From NCBI GenBank assembly GCA_018899795.1, contig JAHIHJ010000094.1, forward strand, positions 1 through 11,540: DNA of 11,540 nucleotides, given 5' to 3'. Positions 11,142-11,540 of the stretch are shown here, in pieces. The translations under genes and the position numbers were made by a program. Under the pieces are notes generated by a model, which saw nothing but the letters and a program-made list of their open reading frames with translations, did not search any database and was not told the origin of the DNA. This DNA comes from Methanobacteriota archaeon. GTDB lineage: Archaea > Halobacteriota > Methanosarcinia > Methanosarcinales > Methanoperedenaceae. Each line of letters begins with the position of its first letter. Position 1 is the first letter of the stretch.

Positions 11142-11488
11142 AAAAGGGAAGCGTCTGCATAAAAAGTGGATATGTATTCCACTACCGCTGCCCTGAATGC
11201 CATTACCTGGTGGAAAAGGAGATGCTTTTCAGCAGAGGCTGCCCCTTTTGCGGCTGTGTAAGCGAGCAAATAGATATCATCGATGATAAGGATGTCATAT
11301 GGGTAACAACAGAACTGCCCAATGTTGATGAGGAGAGCTTAACCATTGATGTAGATGGCAATACACTCCTGATATCTGCCGGAAGTTTCAGGAGAATTGT
11401 TCCACTGCCTTATGCTGTGGAGCAGGTTATTGAAAAAACATATAGAAACGGTGTATTGGGAATAATACTTAAGAAAATATCCAGGTGA
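11138..11488 (+). CDS. Zinc ribbon-Hsp20 fusion, GvpH-like
   Basis: The frame is open from 11039, but the start is most likely ATG 11138, which overlaps the gvpJ stop as ATGA. The product (116 aa) has a zinc ribbon with CPEC at 18-21 and CPFC at 35-38, the same thirteen-residue spacing as the ribbon on GvpJ. It then has an alpha-crystallin-like domain (51-113): VIWVTTELPNVDEESLTIDV, NTLLISAG and YRNGVLGIILKK. The Hsp20 part is shorter than in the gvpH at 4767 and not closely similar. It is probably a chaperone for assembly. The twin ribbons next to each other suggest that GvpJ and this chaperone share a partner or bind each other. Confidence 0.85.
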   Translation: MKKGSVCIKSGYVFHYRCPECHYLVEKEMLFSRGCPFCGCVSEQIDIIDDKDVIWVTTELPNVDEESLTIDVDGNTLLISAGSFRRIVPLPYAVEQVIEKTYRNGVLGIILKKISR

Positions 11489-11494
11489 ATAATT

Positions 11495-11540
11495 ATGGAA
11501 AGTGGAAAAAGCAAGAAAGAAAAGAAAGAAGAAGGGGAAG
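11495..11540 (+). CDS. Start of a further gene (partial, cut by window edge)
   Basis: ATG 11495 follows AGGTGA (11483-11488) by six bases, and the frame is open to the window end. Only fifteen residues are visible, very rich in Lys and Glu (ESGKSKKEKKEEGE). This is too little to name it. A charged N-terminal extension before a further gvp gene such as gvpK would be compatible. Confidence 0.55.
   Translation, partial: MESGKSKKEKKEEGE

Noticed and set aside
10568..11269. Minus-strand frame of 233 aa
   Set aside because: It spans three + strand genes including the clear gvpJ and zinc ribbon genes. The product is a typical shadow translation with no recognisable domain.

Overview
The window is a stretch of one long, densely packed gas vesicle (gvp) gene cluster. 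Every gene I accept reads on the + strand. Most adjacent genes overlap by a few bases or are separated by short gaps that carry strong AGGAGGTGA-type ribosome binding sites. The longest gap is 86 bases. The gene content is archaeal: a GvpF/L-G-H core, GvpO, an alpha-crystallin type GvpH, a MEDS-PadR-like regulator and GvpA sequences of methanogen type. Moderate base composition and SD-led genes suggest a methanogen-related euryarchaeon, probably Methanosarcinales or a Methanoperedens-like relative. That placement is inference; no marker gene is present.

Layout of the left block (1-6695): the tail of one gvpA, then two nearly identical tandem gvpA genes encoding the ribbed shell protein. A 185-aa candidate GvpC-like protein with four 18-residue repeats follows, ending in a terminator-like hairpin. 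A possible new promoter then leads into gvpN (AAA+ ATPase), a 123-aa unknown protein, gvpO, a MEDS/PadR-like regulator, gvpF/L, gvpG and gvpH. These are followed by a run of small, very basic or coiled-coil proteins (40, 248, 111 and 48 aa). A second imperfect hairpin closes the block at about 6694-6725.

Layout of the right block (6782-11540): this block carries second, diverged versions of several left-block genes. It has a 67-aa relative of the GvpC-like protein, a 54-aa microprotein, a second full-length gvpN, a 131-aa unknown, a 112-aa coiled coil, a 43-aa microprotein, a possible 22-aa ORF, a 43-aa zinc ribbon protein, a 77-aa paralogue of the 131-aa protein, a 130-aa Trp/Arg-rich helix, a 180-aa paralogue of the 123-aa protein and a 99-aa basic protein. 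It then has a GvpJ fused to a zinc ribbon, a zinc ribbon-Hsp20 fusion and the start of another gene.

How it may work: GvpA builds the shell. GvpF/L, G, J, O, N and H nucleate and chaperone assembly as in known gas vesicle systems. The regulator probably controls expression, and hairpins set around stop codons may set the high gvpA:downstream ratio. The unusual part is about a dozen extra proteins tied together by shared short motifs: an 18-residue periodicity, a C-terminal Y/F-x-K-x-F tail, LKW, WGHxHPKRGA and YSxxxSTVP. I infer these are structural or assembly accessories of a lineage-specific gas vesicle, possibly replacing or extending GvpC. Several of these genes (40, 48, 54, 43 and 43 aa) are very short and easily missed.
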